NCBI GenBank assembly: GCA_014879465.1
Contig: JACSSA010000070.1
Location: forward strand, 1-47,513
From: Rhodothermales bacterium
Lineage (GTDB): Bacteria > Bacteroidota > Rhodothermia > Rhodothermales > BA12
DNA length: 47,513 nt
Direction: 5' to 3'
Shown here: one piece after another, positions 16,034-26,400 of the stretch
How positions within the stretch are numbered: the stretch's first letter is position 1
Layout of the letters: every line of letters begins with the position of its first letter
The notes under the pieces: generated by a model
Told to the model about the DNA's origin: nothing
Seen by the model: only the letters and a program-made list of their open reading frames with translations
Database searches by the model: none
Position numbers and translations under genes: made by a program

Positions 16034-16633
16034 ATGTTTACCGGACTGGTTGAAACCGTGGGGCGCGTGGCCCGCGTCGAACGGTTGCCCGAAGGGCGGC
16101 GGTTTCGCGTCGAAACGCCGTTTGCGCCGGAACTGACGCTCGGCGAATCCGTCGCGGTCAACGGCGTGTGCCTCACCGTCACCGCCTTCGACGCCGACGG
16201 GTTCGAGGCCGAAGCCATCGCCGAAACGCTTCGCAAGACCACGCTGAGCGCGTTGGACGAAGGCGATGCAATCAACCTCGAACGGGCGCTTCTGCCGACG
16301 CAGCGCCTCGGCGGGCACGTCGTGCTCGGGCACGTCGACACGACCGGCGAGATCGTAGAGATCGTGGACGACGGCGAGGCGTGGCGCATCACCGTCGCCT
16401 ATCCGCCCGACTTTGCGCCGTACCTCATCCCCGTGGGCAGCGTGACCGTGGACGGCATCAGCTTGACCGTCGCCCGCCTCGACGAGCCGGTCGGAACGTT
16501 TGCGGTGGCCGTCATCCCGCACACCCGCGCCGTCACGACCGTTTTAAGCTGGGCCGCAGGCCGCCGCGTCAACTTGGAGTTCGACGTGATCGGCAAGTAC
16601 GCGCTCCGGCAGCAGGGTTTAAAAGAGCGTTGA
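16034..16633 (+). CDS. ribE: Riboflavin synthase, alpha subunit
   Basis: It dismutates two 6,7-dimethyl-8-ribityllumazines to riboflavin, the last step of the pathway. The 199-aa protein starts with the family hallmark MFTGLVETVG and contains two lumazine-binding beta-barrel repeats. The first has GESVAVNGVCLTV; the second, GSVTVDGISLTV, follows GHVVLGHVDTTGEI. The C-terminus (DVIGKYALRQ) is the trimerisation helix. It lies 57 nt behind ribD, separated by the palindrome. No FMN riboswitch is visible upstream of ribD. ribBA and ribH are not in the window. Some naming schemes call this gene ribC. Confidence 0.96.
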   Translation: MFTGLVETVGRVARVERLPEGRRFRVETPFAPELTLGESVAVNGVCLTVTAFDADGFEAEAIAETLRKTTLSALDEGDAINLERALLPTQRLGGHVVLGHVDTTGEIVEIVDDGEAWRITVAYPPDFAPYLIPVGSVTVDGISLTVARLDEPVGTFAVAVIPHTRAVTTVLSWAAGRRVNLEFDVIGKYALRQQGLKER

Positions 16634-16650
16634 GCTGCGGTACGAGACCT

Positions 16651-16658
16651 TAGATTGC
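16651..16658 (+). promoter_or_regulatory. TAnnTTG element upstream of the VIT gene
   Basis: TAGATTGC lies in the 45-nt gap before the ATG at 16679. It resembles the -7 element, with TTG in place of TTTG, the same variant seen before pspA. It is a weak call. Confidence 0.2.
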
Positions 16659-16678
16659 GCAGACCAACCCCGCGAACG

Positions 16679-17377
16679 ATGGCTCGCCTTCCGCATCCCG
16701 AAAAACACCGCACCGAACACATCGGCTGGCTGCGGGCCGCCGTGCTGGGCGCGAACGACGGCCTCGTCTCGACGGCCAGTTTGATCGTGGGCGTCGCTTC
16801 GGCGGGGGGCGACCCGCGCGCCGTGCTGGTGGCGGGCGTGGCCGGGATGGTAGCCGGGGCCGCGTCGATGGCGGCGGGCGAGTACGTGTCGGTGAAGTCG
16901 CAGGCCGAAACCGAGGCCGCCGACACCGCGCGCGAAACCGCCGAACTGCGCGACCAGCCGGAGGAGGAGTTGGAGGAGCTGACGCAGATCTACCAGAAGC
17001 GCGGCCTCGACCGGGCGCTCGCCGAGCAGGTGGCGGCGCAGCTGATGCAGCACAACGCGCTGGAGGCGCACCTGCGCGACGAACTCGGCATCACCGAGGC
17101 GTTGAAGGCGCGGCCCGTGCAGGCGGCGCTGGCCAGCGCGGTGGCGTTCGCTGTAGGCGCGATGCTCCCGATCCTCGTCGTGCTCGTCGCCCCCGCCGCC
17201 TCGATGGTTTGGGCGGTCGGCGCGGCCACGCTCGTCTTTTTGGCCGTTTTGGGCGGATTGGCCGCGTACACCGGCGGCGCGCCGGTGGTGGCCGGGGCGC
17301 TGCGCGTCACGTTCTGGGGCGTGCTCGCGCTCGTGCTCACCAGCGTCGTCGGGCGGATCTTTGGCGTGACGGCGTGA
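16679..17377 (+). CDS. VIT1/CCC1-type Fe/Mn transporter family protein
   Basis: This 232-aa membrane protein opens with the family signature [28 protein letters not shown], followed by a second helix with [23 protein letters not shown]. The cytoplasmic middle part is Glu-rich ([17 protein letters not shown]) and corresponds to the metal-binding domain of plant VIT1. Three further hydrophobic segments complete the five-helix layout. Family members export or sequester ferrous iron or manganese, usually by proton exchange. The ATG at 16679 was chosen over the TTG at 16655. Another divalent-metal transporter (NRAMP) lies 19 kb downstream but is not linked. Confidence 0.9.
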   Translation: MARLPHPEKHRTEHIGWLRAAVLGANDGLVSTASLIVGVASAGGDPRAVLVAGVAGMVAGAASMAAGEYVSVKSQAETEAADTARETAELRDQPEEELEELTQIYQKRGLDRALAEQVAAQLMQHNALEAHLRDELGITEALKARPVQAALASAVAFAVGAMLPILVVLVAPAASMVWAVGAATLVFLAVLGGLAAYTGGAPVVAGALRVTFWGVLALVLTSVVGRIFGVTA

Positions 17378-17453
17378 CCGCGAGCACTGCGTCGACGCTT
17401 CGCGCAACCCCGTGCGTTTCCAAGGCGTTGCACCCGGCTTGCCCTTCGATCCG

Positions 17454-18920
17454 ATGCAGCCGCTTCTCGACCTCGACATCCTCCCCGATCCCCGCGTCCC
17501 CGGTTCCGGCGATCCGGAAGGGCAGGACGTGGACGCCCCCAAGGCGGTGGGCGCGGAAGTCGACGGGACGCGCCGCGTCTACATCGAGACGTACGGCTGC
17601 CAGATGAACGTGGCCGACTCCGAGGTCGTCGCCTCGGTGCTCACGGGCGAGGGCTACGGGCTCACGCTCGACGCCGCCAGCGCCGACGTCATCCTGCTCA
17701 ACACCTGCGCCATCCGCGAGAACGCCGAGCAGAAGGTGCGCCGCCGCCTCGCCGAACTGCGCCACGACAAGCGCCACCGGGGCCGCCCGATGCAGCTGGG
17801 CGTGCTCGGCTGCATGGCCGAGCGCCTCCGCACGAAGCTTTTGGAGGAGGAGAAGTTGGTGGACTTGGTCGTTGGGCCAGACGCCTACCGCGACCTGCCG
17901 CGCCTCTTGGACGCCAACGAAGGCACCGGACAGGCGGCGGTGAACGTCCAACTCTCCCGCGAGGAGACGTACGCCGAAATCGCGCCGGTGCGCTACGACA
18001 CCAACGGCCTGTCGGCGTTCGTGTCCATCATGCGCGGCTGCGACAACATGTGCGCCTTCTGCGTCGTGCCCTTCACGCGCGGACGCGAGCGGAGCCGTCC
18101 GTCCGACAGCATCCTCGACGAGGTGAAGGCGCTGGTGGACGCGGGCTACAAGGAAGTGACGGTGCTCGGGCAGAACGTCAACTCGTACCGCAGCGGCGAA
18201 AACGGCGCGACGGTGTCGTTCGCCGAACTGCTCTACCGCGTGTCGCTGCTGTCGCCGGAGCTGCGCATCCGCTACTCGACGAGCCATCCGAAAGACTGCT
18301 CCGACGAGCTGCTGCACGTCCATCGCGAGCGCACCAACGTGTGCAACTTCATCCACCTGCCCGTGCAGCACGGCTCGACCGAGGTGTTGGAGCGGATGCG
18401 CCGGACGTACACGCGCGACGAGTACCTCGCGCTGATCGAACGGGCGCGGGCGATTGTGCCGGGCGTGTCGTTCTCCACGGACCTCATCGCCGGATTCTGC
18501 GGCGAGACGGAAGCCGAGCACGCCGAGACGCTGTCGCTGATGGATCTCGTCCGCTACGACCACGCGTTTATGTTCGCGTATTCCGAGCGCCCGCAGACCT
18601 ACGCCGCCCGCAAGTTCGTGGACGACGTGCCGGAGGAGGTGAAGAAGCGCCGCCTCACCGAGATCATCGACCGGCAGCGGGCGCACGGGCTGGAGAGCAA
18701 CCGCCGCGACGTGGGCACGACGCAGGTCGTGTTGGTGGAAGGGCCGTCGAAGCGCTCGGACGCGCAGCTGATGGGCCGCACCGACACGAACAAGGTGGTC
18801 GTGTTCGACCGCGACGACCGCGTGCAGAAGGGCGACTACGCCCGCGTCCGCGTCGTAGACTGTTCGTCGGCGACGCTGCACGGTGCGTTCGTCGAGACGA
18901 CCACGCTGGCGGCAGGGTGA
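17454..18920 (+). CDS. miaB: tRNA-2-methylthio-N6-dimethylallyladenosine synthase MiaB
   Basis: This radical-SAM methylthiotransferase modifies i6A37 of tRNAs that read UNN codons. From the ATG at 17454 it is 488 aa; a GTG at 17412 adds 14. The UPF0004 domain holds the three auxiliary-cluster cysteines: ETYGCQMN (Cys49), [14 protein letters not shown] and VLGCMAERL. The radical-SAM CxxxCxxC is in [43 protein letters not shown] is the family's substrate region. The C-terminal ~65 residues form the TRAM RNA-binding domain. The ~35 residues before the first domain are Pro/Asp-rich and not conserved in type. A palindrome follows three nt after the stop. Confidence 0.95.
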   Translation: MQPLLDLDILPDPRVPGSGDPEGQDVDAPKAVGAEVDGTRRVYIETYGCQMNVADSEVVASVLTGEGYGLTLDAASADVILLNTCAIRENAEQKVRRRLAELRHDKRHRGRPMQLGVLGCMAERLRTKLLEEEKLVDLVVGPDAYRDLPRLLDANEGTGQAAVNVQLSREETYAEIAPVRYDTNGLSAFVSIMRGCDNMCAFCVVPFTRGRERSRPSDSILDEVKALVDAGYKEVTVLGQNVNSYRSGENGATVSFAELLYRVSLLSPELRIRYSTSHPKDCSDELLHVHRERTNVCNFIHLPVQHGSTEVLERMRRTYTRDEYLALIERARAIVPGVSFSTDLIAGFCGETEAEHAETLSLMDLVRYDHAFMFAYSERPQTYAARKFVDDVPEEVKKRRLTEIIDRQRAHGLESNRRDVGTTQVVLVEGPSKRSDAQLMGRTDTNKVVVFDRDDRVQKGDYARVRVVDCSSATLHGAFVETTTLAAG

Positions 18921-18923
18921 CCC

Positions 18924-18952
18924 GTAGAGACGCCCCAGCGGGGCGTCTCTAC
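18924..18952. repeat. GTAGAGACG palindrome behind miaB
   Basis: GTAGAGACGCCCC and GGGGCGTCTCTAC, 13-bp perfect arms around AGC, begin three nt after the miaB stop. It is the same family as 15966 and 36697 but with a G/C-rich inner stem. It could act as a transcript-end hairpin. Confidence 0.75.
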
Positions 18953-19054
18953 AACGTCGGGATGTTTCGCCCGCGTTTGCCGAACAGGACAACGTTGCCG
19001 CATACGACCTTCGCCCGCCGATCCGTTTCGTCCGGCATCTTTCCCTCGATCCCG

Positions 19055-19312
19055 ATGCGCCGCTTTTTCCCGCTTGTCCTCCTCGCCGTGTTGCCCGGTT
19101 GCTACACGCTCTTCCCGTCCGTTCGCGACCGTGCCATCGACGTGTGCCGCGAACAGGCGATCTCGGAGGGTTGGCGCGTGCAGGGCGTCGAAGACGTGCG
19201 GCGCGAAGGGACGGCCCAGCGCGTCACGATGAAAGCGTCCAAGTTGCTCCTCGGCACCCGTTCCGTCGTGTGCTACTACGACCCGGCCACGAGCCGCGCC
19301 ACGATCAACTGA
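19055..19312 (+). CDS. Small predicted lipoprotein of unknown function (85 aa)
   Basis: The gene is hidden in the frame of a long shadow ORF. The ATG at 19055 begins a short lipoprotein signal (MRRFFPLVLLAVLPGC; lipobox LPGC, Cys16). The mature part is ~70 residues with three further Cys residues (DVCREQ and VVCYY among them) and predicted beta-strands (RVTMKASKLLLGTRSVVCYYDP). I do not recognise a family. The 134-nt gap upstream contains the palindrome at 18924. It converges with the AbgT gene, leaving only 21 nt between the two stops, too short for a separate terminator. Confidence 0.65.
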   Translation: MRRFFPLVLLAVLPGCYTLFPSVRDRAIDVCREQAISEGWRVQGVEDVRREGTAQRVTMKASKLLLGTRSVVCYYDPATSRATIN

Positions 19313-19333
19313 CCGCCTCGCCCCGGCAGAGCC

Positions 19334-20893
<1,560 letters not shown>

Positions 20894-20967
20894 AGAGGGA
20901 GGAGAGATTTCCGCCCCGAACTTACCGCATTCGCGGCCTATTTTGCGCACGCCTCACCCGCGAAACG

Positions 20968-21861
20968 ATGGATCGGCGTCTTCTGTATGCTCTGCTCGTG
21001 CCCGTGGGCGCGTGCTTCACGCCCGCCTTGGCCCAACCGGGTGCGGCCGTGCGTCTCACCACCGGAACGTTGCGGGTGGGCACGCTGCTCGAAGACATCG
21101 AAACGCGCACGGCGGCGGCGCAGATCGACACGTCGATGGAGCACGGGCCTTTGGGCGGACAGGTGCTGGAGACGCGCCGGATGGGCTGGCGGGTGCTGGA
21201 ACGGACGCCCGGCACGGACGAACGCCGGGCCTACACCGGCGGCAGCATCGTGCTTCAGCCGATGGACGCCGAGGGGATGCCCGTTGGAGAACCGCACCGG
21301 GGCATGGGGCTGGCCGTGCTTGAAGGCGTGCCGATCGTCAAAACCCGCGTGCAGGGCGTGTGGCTGCTCGACGCCCCGCGCCGCCGTCTCACCGAAGAGC
21401 AAAACCAGGCGATCGAGATGCTCGTCTGGCCCGCCTTCGAGATCGGGTGGAACCGGCGAACCGCTCGGGTAGGGGAGTCGTGGACGGTTGGAGAGGACTC
21501 GCTTCGCCAGATGCTTGGGGTGGGGCCGTCGAATCGCTTGGCGGCCACGTTCCACGTTCGCTTCGACAGCGTGGGGACGCACCAAGGACTTCCCGCCGCG
21601 TTCCTTTCGTTCCGCTTGGAGGCCCAGTTCGGCAGCGACAACGTCACCATGTATATGGTCGTCGAGGGTGCGGTGATGCGCCGCCCGGACTTGGGCCTCG
21701 ACGTGCGAACGGAGGTGCGGAGCAGTTCCAACACGGTGGGGCAGATCCGCGGCCAGACCGGCCGCTTCGACGCCGAGGAGCATTTCGTGCGCGAAACGGT
21801 CGTGCGGCGGGGTGGGGCCGATCCGATACCCTCCCGCCGAGCGGTGCGCCGATCGCGTTAG
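20968..21861 (+). CDS. Secreted protein of unknown function (297 aa)
   Basis: It has a clear Sec signal peptide (RLLYALLVPVGACFTPALAQ, cleavage after the Ala-Leu-Ala motif). The mature part is beta-rich, with alternating polar and hydrophobic strands and two conserved-looking Trp-containing segments (MGWRVLERT and VWPAFEIGWNRR). A VGESWTVGEDSL motif is followed by LDVRTEVRSSSNTVGQI near the end. This arrangement recalls periplasmic lipocalin- or LolA-like folds, but I cannot assign it. TATTTTGC 23 nt before the ATG may be its promoter. It shares a 74-nt divergent gap with the AbgT gene. Confidence 0.75.
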   Translation: MDRRLLYALLVPVGACFTPALAQPGAAVRLTTGTLRVGTLLEDIETRTAAAQIDTSMEHGPLGGQVLETRRMGWRVLERTPGTDERRAYTGGSIVLQPMDAEGMPVGEPHRGMGLAVLEGVPIVKTRVQGVWLLDAPRRRLTEEQNQAIEMLVWPAFEIGWNRRTARVGESWTVGEDSLRQMLGVGPSNRLAATFHVRFDSVGTHQGLPAAFLSFRLEAQFGSDNVTMYMVVEGAVMRRPDLGLDVRTEVRSSSNTVGQIRGQTGRFDAEEHFVRETVVRRGGADPIPSRRAVRRSR

Positions 21862-21938
21862 GTGCACGCGCCGGGTGAGCTTGGGAACCGATCCAGCACG
21901 GCGGCCAAACCGAACAAGAGGTGCTCGTAAGGCGTCCT

Positions 21939-21952
21939 GACCCCACAGGGTC
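21939..21952. terminator. Short hairpin in the convergent gap 21862-21995
   Basis: GACCC-CACA-GGGTC, a 5-bp stem, is followed on the plus strand by TTCTTC. It sits between two convergent genes. It is weak as a terminator. Confidence 0.2.
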
Positions 21953-21995
21953 TTCTTCGTGCCGGGTGGCTCCGCTCGTCGTTTCTCCAAACGGT

Positions 21996-22355
21996 TCAGC
22001 CGTTCACGATCTCCGCCCGCCGGGCCTCTACGATCCTCCGTACGAGGTCGTCGGGAAGGGGATCGTCGGGCTGGAAGTGCAGCGTCCCCTTGCCCTTGAT
22101 CCGCCCGGCCAGCTCGTCGCCGAACCGGGTCAGCAGCGTGCCGCTCACCGCGTAGAGCGCGAGGTGGGCCTTGCCCGCTCCATAGGCGATCAGCATCTTC
22201 GTGCCGTAGCGAAACGTCGGGATGCCGTAGGCGAGGCGCTCGGTGGCGTCGGGGGCGGCGGCGCGGATGGTTTGGCGAAGCTGTTCGAGCGCCTCGCGCT
22301 GGACGCTTGGAAGGGCCGAGAGGTACGCTTCCACCGAGTCGGGTTGAGGCATCAT
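21996..22355 (-). CDS. DUF1801 (YdhG-like) domain protein
   Basis: This 119-aa protein matches the DUF1801 family: SVEAYLSALPSVQREALEQLRQTIRAAAPDATERLAYGIPTFRY, then KMLIAYGAGKAHLALYAV and GTLHFQPDDPLPDDLVRRIVEARRAEI. Family structures resemble a small alpha/beta fold of unclear biochemical role. The start is the first of two consecutive ATGs (22353-22355). It is cytoplasmic and appears monocistronic. A 303-nt gap to the next, divergent gene has no gene that I can support. Confidence 0.88.
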   Translation of the reverse strand: MMPQPDSVEAYLSALPSVQREALEQLRQTIRAAAPDATERLAYGIPTFRYGTKMLIAYGAGKAHLALYAVSGTLLTRFGDELAGRIKGKGTLHFQPDDPLPDDLVRRIVEARRAEIVNG

Positions 22356-22658
22356 GGTTGGGGTAGACGAAGAAGAAACCGAACACGCAGGTGCAATTTT
22401 ACTCACACCAGCACACTCATCGCCACAGCAAACCCATACGATCTTGATTGGGAAGTGCCCGACGTACGTCGTGGCGGCCCCGATGGAGTACCGGCAGGCA
22501 GGGTGATCGCCCCCAATCGCGACGTGCGGGCAAGGTCGTAGGGCGATATGCCAAGCGTGTGTCACCCACCGGACCGAAAAACGCAATCGTGACGAGTGCG
22601 AAGGTGCACGCGAAGCGCAAAAGCACTACGTTGACCCGGTGCGCCATTCTGCACCCCG
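22356..22658. other. 303-nt intergenic gap without recognised gene
   Basis: This is a divergent gap between the DUF1801 gene and the membrane-protein gene. I see no coding frame with family features, no tRNA and no strong hairpin. TACGTTGA (22627-22634) is a weak -7-like element 25 nt before the plus-strand ATG. Confidence 0.5.
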
Positions 22659-23216
22659 ATGCCTGTCTTCCCCCTCGTCGCTGCTGCCTTGTGCGGCGCG
22701 TTCGCCGCCTCGGCGTTCGTGGCGTTCTTGTGGGCGCTGCGGGCCACGTTCCGGCACGGCCGGCCGGTCGGGTCGTGGATGGGGAAGGGGCTTGTCGGCG
22801 CGGCGCTGGTACCGCTGCTGCTGGCGGTAGGGTTGGCGCTGGTATGCATGGCCGCGGTGCCCGCCGCCGATGTGCAGGTGCAAGGCTGGACGAACCTGCT
22901 GCTTTCGCTCGGCACGGCCTTCGGTACTGCGGTCGCCGTGCTCGCCCGCACCGTGCTCGTCTTCGAAGACGGCGTACGCACCGGAGCAGGGCGAACCATC
23001 CTTCGCTGGGGCGAGGTGTCGGATTACGCCGACAAGGGCGACGGGCGCTACGTCTTCTTTGCCTCCTCCAACGGAAGCGACCGCCGCCGCATCGACGTGG
23101 TGGTGCCGCCGCGCCATCGCCACCGCTTCGACGCCGTCGTGTCGGCGTGCGTGGAGGCGCGATTGGCCTACGGCGTTCGGCGCGGCGCATACCCGCGTCC
23201 CGCGCCATTCCGATAA
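22659..23216 (+). CDS. Membrane protein of unknown function with C-terminal PH-like domain (185 aa)
   Basis: Three hydrophobic segments are visible ([59 protein letters not shown]). The soluble C-terminus starts [29 protein letters not shown]. The pattern of a short strand, 'W-x-E-V', and repeated strands ending in a helix resembles bacterial PH-like domains that sit behind membrane helices; this is a fold-level guess. No enzymatic motif is present. The stop lies 89 nt before hflX. Confidence 0.7.
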   Translation: MPVFPLVAAALCGAFAASAFVAFLWALRATFRHGRPVGSWMGKGLVGAALVPLLLAVGLALVCMAAVPAADVQVQGWTNLLLSLGTAFGTAVAVLARTVLVFEDGVRTGAGRTILRWGEVSDYADKGDGRYVFFASSNGSDRRRIDVVVPPRHRHRFDAVVSACVEARLAYGVRRGAYPRPAPFR

Positions 23217-23305
23217 GGGAGGCGCACGCGTTATTTTCACGGTGTAGACCGAACCGCCCGGGCGGCGTTTTCGTTGTAAACGCTCTGATTTTCACGACAT
23301 CTGTT

Positions 23306-24685
23306 TTGCTGGAAACCACCCGCGCCCCGCGCGAAACCGCCCTGCTCGTCGGCGTCACCACTGCCGATACCCGCCGCGTCGATACGCTGGACTCCCTTGC
23401 CGAACTGGCCGAGTTGGCCGACACCGCCGGGGCTGCCGTCGCGGCCACCGTCACGCAGAGCCTCGCCCACGCCAGCAGCAGCACCTACGTCGGTGCAGGC
23501 AAGGTGAACGAGATCAAGGGCCTTATCGAGGAGCACAGCGCCGATCTCGTCATCTTCGACGACGACCTCACGCCCTCGCAGCTCCGCAACCTCGAACGCG
23601 CCCTCTCGCACGGCGACAAGCCGGTCAAGCTCGTTGACCGCTCCGGCCTCATCCTCGACATCTTCGCCCGCCGCGCCAAGACCGCGCAGGCCAAGACGCA
23701 AGTCGAACTCGCCCAACTCGACTACCTCCGCACCCGCCTTACCCGGGCGTGGACGCACCTGTCGCGCCAAAAAGGCGGCATCGGCACCAAGGGGCCGGGC
23801 GAAACGCAGATCGAAACCGACCGCCGGATGATCGGCCTGCGGATGGCGGTGCTGCGCGACAAGCTCGAAGCCATCGACCGGCAGCGCGCCACCCAGCGGC
23901 AAGGACGGCAGGACTTCACCCGCTTCGCGCTCGTCGGCTACACCAACGCCGGCAAGTCTACGCTGATGAACGCGCTCTCGGGCGCGGGCGTGCACGCCGA
24001 AGACCGCCTCTTCGCCACGCTCGACGCCACCACGCGGCTCGTCACGCTCGGCGGCAACAAGCAGGTGCTGCTCTCCGACACCGTCGGGTTCATTCGGAAG
24101 CTGCCGCACAAGCTGATCGAGTCGTTCAAGTCCACCCTCGACGAAACGCGCGAGGCGGATTTGCTGCTGCACGTGGTGGATGCGAGCCATCCGCGCTTCG
24201 AGGAGCACATCGCGGTGGTGCGCGAGACGCTCAAGGAGATCGGCGCGGAAGAAAAGCGCACGCTGCTCGTCTTCAACAAGATCGACGCGCTCGACGAACT
24301 CGGCCTCCTGCCGATGCTCAAAGCGCAGTTCCCCGACGCCGTGTTCGTGTCGGCGCTGCGCGGCCACGGCCTCGAAACGCTCCGCCGCCGGATGCTCGAC
24401 CTCTCGGAAGCGGGCTTTGAGACGATCGACGCGCTCGTGCCCATGGCCGAGGGCAAGACGCTTGCGCACCTGCGCCGCGTGGCCGAGATTTTGGACGAGG
24501 ACTATGTGTACGCGCAGGAGACGGCCCGCGAGGCGTGGATGGACGCGCCGGAAGCCACGCCCGTGGCGGCGGTGCGGCTGCGGCTGCGGCTGGCCCCGCA
24601 CCACGCCCGCGACGTGCGCCCCACCCTCGATCGCTACCGCCATTTCGTGGTGGTGGACGACGCCGCCGAGGCGCAGGCTGCGTGA
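23306..24685 (+). CDS. hflX: GTPase HflX
   Basis: This ribosome-associated GTPase splits or rescues stalled ribosomes after stress. No ATG exists near the conserved N-terminus; TTG at 23306 gives 459 aa starting [17 protein letters not shown]. The N-terminal HflX domain has [15 protein letters not shown] and [14 protein letters not shown]. The linker has the hallmark [18 protein letters not shown]. The G domain shows GYTNAGKST (G1), a switch region with [20 protein letters not shown] (G3), NKID (G4) and SALRGHGLE (G5). A promoter-like TATTTTC at 23232 lies upstream. The ORF-track start (22448) is a read-through of the preceding region in another frame. Confidence 0.93.
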   Translation: MLETTRAPRETALLVGVTTADTRRVDTLDSLAELAELADTAGAAVAATVTQSLAHASSSTYVGAGKVNEIKGLIEEHSADLVIFDDDLTPSQLRNLERALSHGDKPVKLVDRSGLILDIFARRAKTAQAKTQVELAQLDYLRTRLTRAWTHLSRQKGGIGTKGPGETQIETDRRMIGLRMAVLRDKLEAIDRQRATQRQGRQDFTRFALVGYTNAGKSTLMNALSGAGVHAEDRLFATLDATTRLVTLGGNKQVLLSDTVGFIRKLPHKLIESFKSTLDETREADLLLHVVDASHPRFEEHIAVVRETLKEIGAEEKRTLLVFNKIDALDELGLLPMLKAQFPDAVFVSALRGHGLETLRRRMLDLSEAGFETIDALVPMAEGKTLAHLRRVAEILDEDYVYAQETAREAWMDAPEATPVAAVRLRLRLAPHHARDVRPTLDRYRHFVVVDDAAEAQAA

Positions 24686-24894
24686 CGGCGCGGGCCTCCT
24701 CGACCGTTCACCCGGTTGGACAGTCCGTTCGTCCGGCCGTACGCCCCGCTGGCGTATTCCCCGCGTACGAGATCCTACAAAAACGTCGGGTTCTGCGTTT
24801 GTGCCCTGAACCGCCCTGTCGATACGTCGTATCGTAATGACCGGCACGGGTGTTGTCTCGCAGAGCATTCGTACCCCGGAAGCCCTTTCTCCCG

Positions 24895-25614
24895 ATGACC
24901 GCTCCCACCCTTGCCGCTTGGATGCCTGAACCCCTCGCGCCGACGATGACGGTGGAGGAGGCCCTTGGGCGCACGATGGACGCCGAAGACGGCCTGCTGC
25001 CGGTTGTGGACGCCACGGGGCGGCTGCTCGGTGTGGTGTCCGAGGCCATGCTGCTGGATGCCGAAAGTCCGGATGCCGAAATCTCGACCGTGCTGCGCGG
25101 CCAGCCCGTCACCATCGGTCCCGATGCCCATACATTCGAGGCCACGAAGCTGCTCGTCCAGCACCGCCTCGCCGCCATTCCGGTGGTCGACGATTCGGGC
25201 CAGTACCTTGGGTTTGCCCGCCGCCACGACATCTTCGAGCGCTTCGCCTTGATGCTCGCCACGCAAGAGGCGGGCGCGGTGGTGAGCGTCGAAGTGCCGC
25301 CGCGCGACTACGCACTCGCCCAGCTCATCCACGCTGCCGAACAGAACGGCGTGCATGTACGCGCCGTCGTCACCGAACCCCGCGAGTCCGAACGGCTCGA
25401 AGGGGTAGACGAAGACGGCGAGCTTGTCGCTGCCGAACCCGACGCCGACGCGCCGCTGCGGGTGACGCTCAAACTCGACACCACCGACGCGAGCCGCGTC
25501 CGCGCGATGTTCGAGCACCACGGCTACCGCGTCGTGGCGTCCTACGGCGAAACCGAAGATCAGGACGACTTGAACGACCGTGTCCGCGCCTTCATGCGCT
25601 ACCTCGATACCTGA
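24895..25614 (+). CDS. CBS-domain pair protein with ACT-like C-terminus
   Basis: This 239-aa protein has two CBS motifs: MTVEEALGRTMDAEDGLLPVVDATGRLLGVVSEAMLL (~15-50) and VTIGPDAHTFEATKLLVQHRLAAIPVVDDSGQYLGFARRHDIF (~70-112). CBS pairs bind adenine nucleotides and regulate attached or partner proteins. The C-terminal ~120 residues (AGAVVSVEVPPRDYALAQLIHAAEQNGVHV, then LRVTLKLDTTDASRVRAMFEHHGYRVV) show a split ACT-like beta-alpha-beta pattern, as in AcuB-type proteins. The ATG at 24895 was preferred over 24850. No target enzyme is fused or adjacent. The 209-nt gap upstream holds no gene I can support. Confidence 0.85.
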   Translation: MTAPTLAAWMPEPLAPTMTVEEALGRTMDAEDGLLPVVDATGRLLGVVSEAMLLDAESPDAEISTVLRGQPVTIGPDAHTFEATKLLVQHRLAAIPVVDDSGQYLGFARRHDIFERFALMLATQEAGAVVSVEVPPRDYALAQLIHAAEQNGVHVRAVVTEPRESERLEGVDEDGELVAAEPDADAPLRVTLKLDTTDASRVRAMFEHHGYRVVASYGETEDQDDLNDRVRAFMRYLDT

Positions 25615-25800
25615 GCGCCAGGCGTGCCGGTTGGCATAACGGGTGAAACGGGTACATCGCTTGTGCTTGCCGAGGCATCGCAAGGTTTACGGCTCAGCCA
25701 GAAAGCCCGGCGGTGAAGGATGCTACCCCGTCTGATCGAGGTAGGCCGACGAGCAACCCGCAGGCCGGGGCGTCGTTCGCGGCTCAAACCCTCATCCGTT

Positions 25801-26331
25801 ATGGAAACCGCAACGCTTGGCGGCGGCTGTTTCTGGTGCGTCGAGGCCGTGATGGAACGGCTGCGCGGCGTCTCGTCCGTCGTCTCCGGCTACGCTGGCG
25901 GCCACGTCGAATACCCGACCTACGACGAGGTCTGCGGCAAGCAGACCGGCCACGCCGAGGTCGTCCGCGTGACGTTCGACCCCGCCGTCCTCTCGTACGA
26001 CGACCTGCTGCGCGTCTTTTTTACCACCCACGACCCGACGACGAAAGATCGGCAGGGCAACGACGTGGGGCCGCAGTACCGTTCGGTCGTCTTCACCGAG
26101 TCCGACGCGCAGGCCGAGGCCGCCGTGCGCGTGCGCGACGAGATCGAGGCGCTGGGCGTGTGGGATCGCCCGCTCGTCACCGAGATCGCCCCGCTCGACG
26201 TGTTCTACGAGGCCGAGGCGTACCACCAAGACTACTACCGCCGCAACCCGTTCAACGGCTACTGCTCCGCCGTGATCGCGCCGAAGGTGGCCAAGCTGCG
26301 CAAGCAGTACGCCCACCTTCTGGAAGGCTGA
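25801..26331 (+). CDS. msrA: Peptide-methionine (S)-S-oxide reductase MsrA
   Basis: It reduces methionine-S-sulfoxide in proteins and as the free amino acid. At 176 aa it begins METATLGGGCFWCVEAV, with catalytic Cys10 and Cys13 in the GCFWC motif. SGYAGGHVEYPTYDEVCGKQTGHAEVVRV, FFTTHDPTT, GPQYRSVVF and AEAYHQDYYRRNP are the remaining family blocks. The Cys in DEVC is the usual one of that block; further resolving Cys may be the one in NGYCSAV. It has no signal peptide. The ATG at 25801 gives the standard N-terminus. No msrB is adjacent. The 186-nt gap upstream shows no recognised RNA element. Confidence 0.96.
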   Translation: METATLGGGCFWCVEAVMERLRGVSSVVSGYAGGHVEYPTYDEVCGKQTGHAEVVRVTFDPAVLSYDDLLRVFFTTHDPTTKDRQGNDVGPQYRSVVFTESDAQAEAAVRVRDEIEALGVWDRPLVTEIAPLDVFYEAEAYHQDYYRRNPFNGYCSAVIAPKVAKLRKQYAHLLEG

Positions 26332-26346
26332 CCGGATTAAACCGAA

Positions 26347-26379
26347 ACGTCGGGACGGGTTCAGAACCCATCCCGACGT
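26347..26379. terminator. Bidirectional hairpin between msrA and the LVIVD gene
   Basis: ACGTCGGGACGGGTT and AACCCATCCCGACGT, 15-nt arms with one G-T pair, surround a 3-nt loop. The hairpin lies in the 69-nt gap between two convergent genes. No T-run is present. Position and stem strength make it a likely transcript end for both genes. Confidence 0.6.
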
Positions 26380-26400
26380 CCGGAAACCGTTCGGCACGCG

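Noticed and set aside
25615-25800. Possible riboswitch upstream of msrA
   Set aside because: I compared the leader with S-box, cobalamin and similar consensus cores from memory and found no convincing match.
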